From the NCBI GenBank assembly GCA_937983495.1, contig CALKAA010000327.1, forward strand, positions 1 through 9,495: a stretch of DNA of 9,495 nt, read 5' to 3'. Shown one piece after another: positions 1-6,505 of this stretch. The stretch comes from an uncultured Gemmobacter sp. GTDB taxonomy: Bacteria; Pseudomonadota; Alphaproteobacteria; Rhodobacterales; Rhodobacteraceae. Within the stretch, counting starts at the first letter, position 1, and each line of letters opens with the position of its first letter. A program made the position numbers and the translations under genes. Under the pieces are notes generated by a model. The model was not told the DNA's origin. It made no database searches and worked only from the letters and a program-made list of their open reading frames with translations.

Positions 1-30
1 CTGGAGTTCAGACGTGTGCTCTTCCGATCT
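1..30. other. Illumina TruSeq adapter left at contig end
   Basis: The first 30 bases match the 3' part of the Illumina TruSeq read-2 (index) adapter and end in the diagnostic GCTCTTCCGATCT. They are library sequence, not genome. Read on the minus strand in the frame of the neighbouring sensor gene, they encode RSEEHTSELQ, a peptide well known as adapter-derived contamination in protein databases. Genomic sequence therefore begins at base 31, which is an assembly edge. Any gene model running into these bases gains a false tail on the minus strand, or a false start on the plus strand. Confidence 0.97.
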
Positions 31-1314
31 CCTGCCGCTGCGACCGGTGGTGTTGGGCAGGTCGTCCTCCAGCGGCAGGGCCAGCCAGCCATCCAACTGG
101 CCCAGCCGCAGCGGTGCCCCTTGCCAGCGCAGGGTGAGCCGGGCATCGGCGCCGCTTTCCACCAGATCCAGCCGACAGGCGCGCAGCCCCTGCCCCGCCG
201 CCAGTTCAGCCCCCAGACGGCCCGCAAGGCCGATGATCTCGAAGCCGTTGCAGCGCAGCAGCAAGGGCGGCAGGGTGCCGGTTTCGACGGTCATCCCCGC
301 AGCCTCAAGCCGCGCGACAATGCCATCCACCAGATCAGAGGCCCGGATCGGGGCCAGTGGCAGGCTGTCGGCCCCGCCCTCGTCATGGCGTTGCGCGAGA
401 TCGTTGACCGCATGCGCCAGCCGCGCCACCTCGTCGCGCAGGGCGCTTTCCAGATCAGCGGGCAGCGCCTCGCCCTCGGGCAGCACCCCCAGAAGCGCGC
501 CGATATTGGCCGCCGGGCGGCGCACGCGGTCGAACACCTCGGCGAGCAGGGTGGAGATGCGCGCCCGCGCCGCCAGATCGGCCGTCACATCGCGCAGCGT
601 CAGCACATAGCCGCCACCGTCGAGCAACCGCATCCGGCCCGCCAGAACCCGCGCCCCGGCCCTGGTGGTGCAGAGAATATCAGAGGCCGCATCGGGATCG
701 CCCGCCAGCCGCAGCCGCTCATGGGCGTGACGCAGCGGGCCATCATGCAGATAATCAAACAGCCGCCGATCCAGACCGGGGGCGGCATTGCCCCCCAGCA
801 GGGCCGAAGCCGGGCCGTTATAGAACACAAGCTGATGTTCGGCCGAACACAGCAGCACCCCCACCGGCACATCCGAGAGCAACGCCTCGAGCCGGGCCTT
901 CTCGGCGGCCAGGCGGGTGGTTTCGCGCGCCACCGCCTCGGCCAGGGCATTGCGGGTTTCAGCCAGACTGGCCGCCGCCGCCGTGGCTGCCGGGGCCAGA
1001 TCGCCAAGATACTGGGCGATGCGGCTATCCAGCGCGCCCGAAACATCGGCATGCGCCCGCGCCCGCAGCGCGCCGGACAGCACATCAATCGGTTTCGCCA
1101 CATTGACATCGAACAGATACCAGACCCAGGTGACCAGACCCAGCACCACCGCCCCAGCCAACATCCCCACCTGCACAAAGGCGTTCAGGGTCTCGGGCGT
1201 GCCAAGCTGGCGATAGCCAAAGACCAGACCACCGGTCAGCCCCGCCAGCGCACCAAAGGCCAGACCTGCGAAGATCAGAAAGATCCGCAGCCGCAAACTG
1301 AGGTTTTGCAACAT
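31..1314 (-). CDS. Membrane PAS/HAMP sensor-like protein with degenerate histidine-kinase core, C-terminus missing
   Basis: I translated this frame by hand: 428 codons from an ATG at 1312-1314, open to the adapter. Residues 11-33 and 47-68 look like membrane helices joined by a very short loop, so there is no sizeable periplasmic sensor domain. A HAMP-like segment follows (VAKPIDVLSGALR, 72-84), then an Ala-rich helical linker (about 105-148) and a PAS-like domain (about 145-245). A helical segment resembling a DHp domain comes next (EVFDRVRRPAANIGAL, 259-274), but the phospho-accepting His is replaced by Asp262. The segment after about 320 resembles a decayed ATPase domain without an N-box Asn motif. 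Canonical autophosphorylation is unlikely. The gene starts 3 bases after the receiver gene's stop, so the two are probably translationally coupled. Related Rhodobacterales proteins, as I recall them, continue into a DnaQ-like exonuclease domain, which would lie beyond the contig end. This is an inference. Confidence 0.85.
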
Positions 1315-1317
1315 GGT

Positions 1318-1707
1318 TCAGGCCCCGCTGCCCAGCAGACGGCGCACCTCGGTGCGCAATTCGTTCAGCTCGAAGGGTTTGGAGATGAAGCCATCGGCCC
1401 CGAGCGCCAGCCCTTTCTGCCGCTCCACCACCGAGCCGCGCGCGGTCATCATCAGGATTTTGACATCGGCCAAAGCCGGGTCCAGCCGCACGCCCTGACA
1501 GATTTCATAGCCCGAAACCTCGGGCAGCATGACATCCAGCAAGACCAGATCGGGCCGGGTTTCGCGGATGCGCGGCAGGGCCTCGGCCCCATTGGCGATC
1601 CGGTCATTGTGATAGCCCTCGCGGCTCATCAGATAATTCAGCGCGAGCGCGATATTGTCCTCATCCTCCACCACCAGAATTCGGTGCTGGCTCCCCCCTT
1701 CGGCCAT
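1318..1707 (-). CDS. Single-domain response regulator (receiver only)
   Basis: The 129-residue protein is one CheY-like receiver domain and nothing else. The acidic pair Glu14/Asp15 (ILVVEDEDN), the phospho-acceptor Asp58 (LVLLDVMLP), Thr88 (MMTAR) and Lys110 (ISKPF) are all present, so it should accept a phosphoryl group. It has no DNA-binding or enzymatic output domain, so any effect would be through protein contact or as a phosphate sink. The ATG at 1705-1707 has a strong GGGAGGG ribosome site 5 bases upstream, inside the end of the preceding gene, whose stop is only one base away. The downstream sensor-like gene starts 3 bases after this stop. The obvious partner is that sensor, but it lacks the usual phospho-donor His, so the true phosphate source is unclear. 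Confidence 0.93.
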   Translation of the reverse strand: MAEGGSQHRILVVEDEDNIALALNYLMSREGYHNDRIANGAEALPRIRETRPDLVLLDVMLPEVSGYEICQGVRLDPALADVKILMMTARGSVVERQKGLALGADGFISKPFELNELRTEVRRLLGSGA

Positions 1708-1708
1708 A

Positions 1709-2227
1709 TCAACCCTCCCGGCAGGCCGCCTTTGTTACCGGATCGTTGGCATCGGCCGGTTGCCAATCGGCACCGGTCAGAACGCCTTCGGGCGTGATTT
1801 CCACGCCTTCCACGATCGCCACACGCCGCAGACCGGCGCAGTCCACCGCCAGATACCCGTCCTCCACGGGTTTCCAGCGGCCAAAGTTATAGACCCGCGC
1901 CAGCCGCAGTTCCGGCTTGGCCGGATGCGGGGCCAGTCTGGTCGTGTCCATCGCCAGAAAGCGCGTGGTCAGCGGCACGGCAAAGCTCCACGGGCGCAGG
2001 CCCTGCGGGCTTTCGTCTTTCCAGACCACCTCGAACCCCGGCGGCAGTTCGCCGGATACGCGGTTGAACCAGTCATATTCCAGCCAGACCGTCGTGCCGA
2101 TCAGCGCAAAGGCCGCCCCGAAAGGCATGGCCCATTTGGGCAAGGCGGGGATCAGTTTGCGCAGCATCAGAACGATGCCTGCGGCCCCGATGGCTGCCAC
2201 CACTGCGGCAAGGAATTCAAAGATCAT
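1709..2227 (-). CDS. Unrecognised small membrane-anchored protein
   Basis: I do not recognise a family for this 172-residue protein. Residues 4-23 and about 34-49 are hydrophobic and probably form two membrane helices separated by a short basic loop (MLRKLIPALPKW). The rest (about 50-172) is soluble, mixed alpha/beta in appearance, with a motif-like DWFNRVSGELPPGFEVVWKD stretch (52-71) and two cysteines (130 and 168). The start ATG has a GAGGA ribosome site 7 bases upstream that overlaps the stop region of the DUF294 gene. Its own stop lies one base from the receiver gene's start. Tight packing on both sides argues that it is a genuine member of the operon, perhaps a membrane partner for the DUF294 or sensor-like protein. 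That role is a guess from position only. Confidence 0.85.
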   Translation of the reverse strand: MIFEFLAAVVAAIGAAGIVLMLRKLIPALPKWAMPFGAAFALIGTTVWLEYDWFNRVSGELPPGFEVVWKDESPQGLRPWSFAVPLTTRFLAMDTTRLAPHPAKPELRLARVYNFGRWKPVEDGYLAVDCAGLRRVAIVEGVEITPEGVLTGADWQPADANDPVTKAACREG

Positions 2228-2236
2228 TCGCGGTCC

Positions 2237-4066
2237 TCAAGAGCGGGCGCCACGGGCAGAGCCGATGGCGGATTGCATGGTGCGCACCACGACGAAAGCG
2301 TCGCGCAGATGGCTGCGTTCAAAGTCTGACAGATCGTAGGGGGCCAGAAAATTGTCGGGCTTGCGGTCAGACCGGATCAGACGGGCCTGATTTTCCAGCC
2401 GGGTTTGGGCGATCAGGTCATAGGCCTCGATCAGATCCCGCGCCCCGGAGGCCGAGATCACGCCCGCGCCTTCGGCGGCTTCCAGCCGGGCACGGGTATT
2501 GGCGGGTTCAAGTTGCCCGATCAGCGCATAGACGCGCCCCAGATCGGTAACGGGGACCACGCCGTTATGCTTCATGTCGATATGGTTCTTGTGCTCGCCC
2601 GTGCGGATGGTGGCAAAGCCGCGCAACAGGCCAAGGGGCGGCGTATGTTTCAGGCTGTTGGCGATCATATGGGCCACAAAGATCGTGTTCTGGCCTGCGA
2701 TTGCCAGCGTCTCGGCTTGCAGGTCGCGGAACAGCGACGCCTGACCGCCGATCGGGCGCAGGTCGAACATGACGCTGGCCAGCATCTGCGCCATCGGGTC
2801 GGGCGTGGCGATCCAGCCGTGGAAATAGCCCCGCCAGGTGGATTGCCGCGCGCACCAGCGCGGGTTCGTCGCCATCATGTCGCCGGGGCAATAGACATAG
2901 CCCACGGCATTGAGCCCGTCACAGACGAACTGCGCCAGCCGGGCGAAATAGGCCATGTCGTCCTCGGTCGCGGCATCATCCACGATCAGGCAATTGTCCT
3001 GATCCGAGACCCCGGTCTGTTCCTGCCGCCCCTGACTGCCACAGGCGGCCCAGACATAGGGCACCGGGGCCGGGCCAAGCTCAGCCTCGGCCAGGGCGAG
3101 CAGGCGGCGCGTCACGGTATCGGCGATGTCGGTGATGAGCCGGGTCACCACCTCATGCGCGCTGTTGCCGCCCACCAGTTGCACCAGCAGGGCAGGAATG
3201 CGCGCGGTGACGGCGGCCATTTCGGCCACGGTCTCGGCCATGGCGGCATCGCGCACCAGCCCGGCCGAGCTGATAGCCTGAAAGCGGGTGAGATCGGTCT
3301 GCGTGACCATGCCGACCAGCCGCCCTTCCTCGATCACCGGCAGATGGCCGATGCGCCGCTCCAGCATCACATGCAGGATGTCGGACCCCAGATCATGCGG
3401 CGAGAGGCTGACAGGATCGCGCGTCATCACCGCGCCCACCGGGCCTGCCGGGTCCATCCCGCCCGCCAGAACCTTGTTCGTCATGTCGCGCGTCGTCACG
3501 ATCCCCAGAAAGCGCCCGGCCTCCTCGATCCCCAGAGAGGAGACATGCGCATCGCGCATCATCGCCGCCGCCTCGGCAATGCTGGCATCAGGGGCAATGA
3601 CCATGGGCTTGCGCGCCATCAGATCGCCCACCTTTTGCAGGCTGAGATCATGGCGCCGCGCCTCGGCCCGGCCACGGCTGCGGTTGAAGAAGCGCTCGAA
3701 GGCCGGATAGGCCCCGATCAGGCGGCGGAATTCCTCGGGGGGCAGCAGGAGCAGGCGCGCAGGTTCGGTTGCCCGCGCGGTGGTCGCGGCGATGCCATCC
3801 CGCATCAGGCCGCGTTCGCCAAAGCTGTTGCGCGGCCCCAGGATCGAGACCAGCCCGCCGCTGCCATCCATCACCTCCACTGTGCCGCGTTTGATGATGT
3901 AAAGGCCGGGAAGCGGGGTGCCGGCCTGATACACTTCGTCACCGGCGGCATAGTCCCTGCGGCTGAAAGAAAGGGCGACACGCGCCATCTCGTCCCGCGG
4001 CAGGCTGTCATAGGGATGAACCGTCTCAAGAAAGGCCAGAATGGCAGAGTCCGGGCTTTGGGTCAT
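2237..4066 (-). CDS. DUF294 protein: cNMP-binding-like, two CBS domains, putative nucleotidyltransferase
   Basis: The protein has 609 residues. Residues about 20-125 form a Crp-type nucleotide-binding fold with the FGE signature (SFGERGLM, 81-88). The Pro-Arg that normally contacts the cyclic-nucleotide phosphate is replaced by Gly-Ile (GIAATTARA, 91-99), so cAMP binding is doubtful. Two CBS repeats follow (about 150-205 and 212-267), a fold that commonly binds adenine nucleotides. Residues about 300-440 hold the DUF294 nucleotidyltransferase domain, with GSQGRQEQ at 343-350 and the metal-binding DQDN at 355-358. The C-terminal helical part matches the DUF294 substrate-binding region. Proteins of this build are regularly found beside VC_2705-type symporters and DnaQ-like nucleases, for example in Pseudomonas. 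By analogy with GlnD-like enzymes it might modify a partner protein, but no substrate is known to me. It is separated from the symporter by a structured spacer. Confidence 0.92.
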   Translation of the reverse strand: MTQSPDSAILAFLETVHPYDSLPRDEMARVALSFSRRDYAAGDEVYQAGTPLPGLYIIKRGTVEVMDGSGGLVSILGPRNSFGERGLMRDGIAATTARATEPARLLLLPPEEFRRLIGAYPAFERFFNRSRGRAEARRHDLSLQKVGDLMARKPMVIAPDASIAEAAAMMRDAHVSSLGIEEAGRFLGIVTTRDMTNKVLAGGMDPAGPVGAVMTRDPVSLSPHDLGSDILHVMLERRIGHLPVIEEGRLVGMVTQTDLTRFQAISSAGLVRDAAMAETVAEMAAVTARIPALLVQLVGGNSAHEVVTRLITDIADTVTRRLLALAEAELGPAPVPYVWAACGSQGRQEQTGVSDQDNCLIVDDAATEDDMAYFARLAQFVCDGLNAVGYVYCPGDMMATNPRWCARQSTWRGYFHGWIATPDPMAQMLASVMFDLRPIGGQASLFRDLQAETLAIAGQNTIFVAHMIANSLKHTPPLGLLRGFATIRTGEHKNHIDMKHNGVVPVTDLGRVYALIGQLEPANTRARLEAAEGAGVISASGARDLIEAYDLIAQTRLENQARLIRSDRKPDNFLAPYDLSDFERSHLRDAFVVVRTMQSAIGSARGARS

Positions 4067-4086
4067 GGGCCGTCATCCTTTGGGCT

Positions 4087-4114
4087 GACACGCCCCCGCA
4101 TCGGGGGACGTGTC
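4087..4114 (-). promoter_or_regulatory. Strong GC hairpin just upstream of the DUF294 ribosome site
   Basis: GACACGCCCCCG (4087-4098) pairs with CGGGGG plus CGTGTC (4102-4107 and 4109-4114). This gives 12 base pairs with a 3-base loop and one bulged A at 4108. In the transcript it ends a few bases before the AAGGAT ribosome site of the DUF294 gene. No U-tract follows. It could protect the 5' end of a processed downstream message or modulate translation. Confidence 0.6.
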
Positions 4115-4130
4115 GGGGTTGGGGTCGGGG
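4103..4130 (+). other. Putative G-quadruplex motif
   Basis: Four G-runs of 4 to 5 lie on the plus strand at 4103-4107, 4115-4118, 4121-4124 and 4127-4130, with loops of 7, 2 and 2 bases. This satisfies the usual intramolecular quadruplex pattern. The plus strand is the template for the operon, so a fold here would affect polymerase passage rather than the mRNA. The first run is shared with the hairpin at 4087-4114, so the two structures compete. Confidence 0.45.
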
Positions 4131-4145
4131 CCTTGTTGGCGCAGG

Positions 4146-4162
4146 ATGGACGCGCCGTCCAT
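4146..4162 (-). other. Perfect 7-bp hairpin in spacer
   Basis: ATGGACG (4146-4152) and CGTCCAT (4156-4162) are exact inverted repeats around a 3-base loop. It is the middle of three hairpins in the spacer. It has no adjacent T-run on either strand, so it is not a simple terminator. Confidence 0.5.
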
Positions 4163-4189
4163 GTTCCAGATCAAGGCTGCGCAAATCTT

Positions 4190-4220
4190 CTGCGCCCCGA
4201 AACTCTGCTGCGCCCCGAAA
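4190..4220. repeat. 13-base direct repeat, two copies
   Basis: CTGCGCCCCGAAA occurs at 4190-4202 and again at 4208-4220, separated by 5 bases. The second copy forms the left arm of the adjoining hairpin. The first copy carries the same CTGCGCC, so the right arm GGCGCAG could pair with either copy. This gives two mutually exclusive stems. Confidence 0.7.
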
Positions 4221-4229
4221 GGCGCAGCA
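4206..4229 (-). other. Perfect 9-bp hairpin after symporter stop
   Basis: TGCTGCGCC (4206-4214) pairs perfectly with GGCGCAGCA (4221-4229) around a 6-base loop. It lies about 20 bases beyond the symporter stop on the transcribed strand. The sequence beyond it on that strand is AGAGTTTC, not a proper U-tract, so full termination is doubtful. Stabilising the 3' end of the transport message is as likely. Confidence 0.55.
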
Positions 4230-4249
4230 TTATCGTTTGGTGCGACTGG

Positions 4250-6169
4250 TCAGTGCGACTGGGCAGCCCCTGCGCCTTTCGGCACGCGGATGGAGTCGAC
4301 CAGATCAACCACATCTTGCGGCGGGGCTTTGGTCATGCCCGACACCACGAAGGCGGTGGCAAAGTTCAGAGCCGCACCAACAGTGCCGATCGACAGCGGC
4401 GAGATACCGAACAGGTAGCTGGCCGGAACGTCGGGCAGATTGTTGGTGCCGGGGATGAAGAACCAGCCCTTGTAGATGAAGATGTAGACCGAAGTGAACA
4501 CCAGACCCACCAGCATACCGGCAATCGCGCCTTCCTTGTTCACCCGCTTGGAGAAGATCCCCATCATCAGAACCGGGAAGATGGTCGCGGCAGCCAGACC
4601 GAAGGCCAGAGCCACGGTTTGCGCGGCAAAGCCGGGCGGGTTCAGACCCAGCAGGGTGGCCACGAGGATCGCACCGGCCATCGAGATACGGGCGGCCAGA
4701 AGCTCGCTTTTCTCGCTGATGTTCGGGTTGATCGAACCTTTGATGAGGTCGTGGCTGATGGCCGAGGAAATGGCCAGCAGCAGGCCCGCAGCGGTGGACA
4801 GAGCCGCAGCCAGAGCGCCGGCGGCGACGATGGCGATCACCCAACCCGGCAGGGCGGCGATTTCGGGGTTGGCCAGCACCATGATGTCATTGTTCACGGT
4901 GGTCAGCTCGTTCCCTTTCAGGCCCATTTCGGCAAAGGTCTTGCCCGAGGTGCCCACTTGCGCTTCGGCCAGCAGGGCCTCGCGGGCGGCGGTCAGCTCG
5001 GCCACTTTGGCGTCATCCTTGGCCTTGGTGGCGTCAGCGATGGCCTTGGTGTTGGCGGCCAGCGGCGCCGGCTCGTTCACATACTGGATCTGACCGTCGC
5101 CGTTCAGGTCTTTCATCGCCAGAAGGCCGGTTTTCTCCCAGGTTTTCACCCAGGCGAGTTCGGGCTTGCTGTCGATGTCGGCGCGGGTGATGGCCGGGCC
5201 GTCGAAGGCACTTCCGGTGATGGCTGCGGGCCACATGGTGGTGGACAGGTTCAGGCGGGCCATCGACCCCACGGCAGGTGCCACGGTGTAGAGCAGCGCG
5301 ATGAACACCAGCGACCAACCGGCCGAGGAACGGGCATCAGCCACTTTCGGCACGGTGAAGAAGCGGATGATGACATGCGGCAGACCCGCGGTGCCGATCA
5401 TCAGCGACATGGTGAACAGGAACATGTTGAAGTAGTTGGAGCTGTCGGCGGTATAGGCCTTGAAGCCCAGTTCCGTCACCACGGCATCCAGCTTGGCCAG
5501 GAAGGCCACATCGCCACCCGACGGCGCATAGGAGCCGATCAGGCCCAGTTGCGGCAGGAACGACCCGGTCAGTTGCAGCGAGATGAACAGGGCCGGAATG
5601 GTATAGGCCACGATCAGCACGACATATTGTGCAACCTGGGTGTAGGTGATGCCCTTCATGCCGCCCAACACGGCATAAGCGAACACGAGCGCCGCGCCGA
5701 TCCACAGGCCGGTGCTGGTATCCACTTCGAGGAAGCGGGCAAAGGTCACGCCCACGCCGGTCATCTGCCCGATCACATAGGTGACCGAGATGACGATGAG
5801 GCAGATCACGGCCAGCAGACGCGCGCCGCCCGAATAGAAGCGGTCGCCCACGAATTCCGGCACGGTGAACTTGCCGAACTTGCGCAGGTAAGGGGCGAGC
5901 AGCAGCGCCAGCAGCACATAGCCGCCGGTCCAGCCCATCAGGAAGGCCGAGGCTTCATAGCCGCCAAAGGCGATGATGCCGGCCATCGAGATGAAGGAGG
6001 CAGCCGACATCCAGTCAGCGCCAGTGGCCATGCCGTTCATGACCGGGGGCACGCCCTGGCCTGCGGCATAGAATTCTGCGGTGGAGCCCGCGCGGGCCCA
6101 GACTGCAATCCCGATGTAGAGGGCGAAGGTAAGCCCCACCACGATCAGGTTGAGGGTAAACTGATCCAT
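4250..6169 (-). CDS. VC_2705-family sodium:solute symporter, probable acetate/short carboxylate permease
   Basis: This 639-residue inner-membrane protein has many hydrophobic helices and the sodium:solute symporter (SSS) layout. It opens with a helix (about 5-24), then AGQGVPPVMNGMATGADWMSAASF (36-59), typical of the ActP-like/VC_2705 branch. The segment LSTAAGLLLAISSAISHDL (457-475) corresponds to the helix carrying the Na+-site Ser/Thr residues in SSS proteins. A long hydrophilic insertion at about 310-440 holds a calcium-loop-like DLNGDGQIQ (354-362) and an Ala/Lys-rich helix (about 370-404). The ATG has a GGGGA ribosome site and lies 15 bases after the DUF4212 stop. Pairing with DUF4212 and position behind acs indicate Na+-coupled uptake of acetate or a related acid. 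The substrate is inferred. It is a separate subfamily from E. coli ActP, whose small partner is DUF485, so no symbol is given. Confidence 0.93.
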   Translation of the reverse strand: MDQFTLNLIVVGLTFALYIGIAVWARAGSTAEFYAAGQGVPPVMNGMATGADWMSAASFISMAGIIAFGGYEASAFLMGWTGGYVLLALLLAPYLRKFGKFTVPEFVGDRFYSGGARLLAVICLIVISVTYVIGQMTGVGVTFARFLEVDTSTGLWIGAALVFAYAVLGGMKGITYTQVAQYVVLIVAYTIPALFISLQLTGSFLPQLGLIGSYAPSGGDVAFLAKLDAVVTELGFKAYTADSSNYFNMFLFTMSLMIGTAGLPHVIIRFFTVPKVADARSSAGWSLVFIALLYTVAPAVGSMARLNLSTTMWPAAITGSAFDGPAITRADIDSKPELAWVKTWEKTGLLAMKDLNGDGQIQYVNEPAPLAANTKAIADATKAKDDAKVAELTAAREALLAEAQVGTSGKTFAEMGLKGNELTTVNNDIMVLANPEIAALPGWVIAIVAAGALAAALSTAAGLLLAISSAISHDLIKGSINPNISEKSELLAARISMAGAILVATLLGLNPPGFAAQTVALAFGLAAATIFPVLMMGIFSKRVNKEGAIAGMLVGLVFTSVYIFIYKGWFFIPGTNNLPDVPASYLFGISPLSIGTVGAALNFATAFVVSGMTKAPPQDVVDLVDSIRVPKGAGAAQSH

Positions 6170-6184
6170 CTGTCCCCTGCTCCC

Positions 6185-6442
6185 TTACTCGTCCACGCCG
6201 TGATCTTTGTCGAGCTTGTTCATCTTCCAGGCATAGGCGAAGATCAGCACGAGAAAGACGTAGATCGACCCGTTCTGGGCCATCCAGAACCCGAGATCGG
6301 CACCGCCGACCATGATGCCCGAAAGCGCGGGCCGCAGGATGATCCCCATCCCGAACGAGCACGCAAACCAAACTGCCAACGAGATCAAGATGACCCGGAC
6401 GTTTGCGGCCCAATAGGCGTTGGACGATGTTTTGTCCGCCAT
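6185..6442 (-). CDS. DUF4212 small subunit of the sodium:solute symporter
   Basis: The 85-residue protein has two membrane helices (about 17-37 and 56-73) and the signature blocks of DUF4212: YWAANVRVILISLAVWFACS (10-29) near the start, GGADLGFWMAQNGSIYVFLV (46-65) in the middle and MNKLDKDHGVDE at the end. Genes of this family sit directly upstream of VC_2705-type symporters and are regarded as a small partner subunit, analogous in position to YjcH beside ActP in E. coli. An AGGGAG ribosome site lies 8 bases before the ATG. The 63-base gap after adk is unusually rich in purines on the transcribed strand and shows no convincing terminator, so read-through from adk is likely. Confidence 0.93.
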   Translation of the reverse strand: MADKTSSNAYWAANVRVILISLAVWFACSFGMGIILRPALSGIMVGGADLGFWMAQNGSIYVFLVLIFAYAWKMNKLDKDHGVDE

Positions 6443-6505
6443 GAGTGCTACTCCCTGTTTTGTTTCCTTTCCCGCTCCCCTTCCCCGAGGGATGCGGGCC
6501 TCCCC

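Larger units (their letters stand above)
4067..4249 (-). other. Structured 183-base spacer between symporter and DUF294 genes
   Basis: No gene is seen here. Reading with the operon, the spacer holds three separate hairpins (4206-4229, 4146-4162, 4087-4114), a 13-base direct repeat, and a G-rich tract on the opposite strand. None of the hairpins is followed by a run of T on the minus strand, so none is a clear intrinsic terminator. The spacer divides the metabolic and transport half of the cluster from the regulatory half. It may act as an mRNA processing, stability or partial-termination element. Confidence 0.6.

Noticed and set aside
600..1178. Minus-strand frame of 192 codons within the sensor region
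   Set aside because: Rich in Trp, Cys and Arg and out of frame with the sensor translation, which shows membrane helices, HAMP and PAS and runs through the whole region without a stop.
16..1797. Plus-strand open frame of 593 codons at the left end
   Set aside because: Its first codons are adapter sequence, and the rest is antisense to the sensor and receiver genes.
4206..4229. Rho-independent terminator after the symporter gene
   Set aside because: The stem is perfect, but the transcript continues AGAGUUUC with no run of U. It is kept only as a hairpin of unknown role.
6443..6505. Terminator or promoter between adk and the DUF4212 gene
   Set aside because: Only short imperfect stems of about 4 bases and purine-rich runs are seen. 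There is no stem with a U-tract and no -35/-10 pair, so read-through is the simpler reading.
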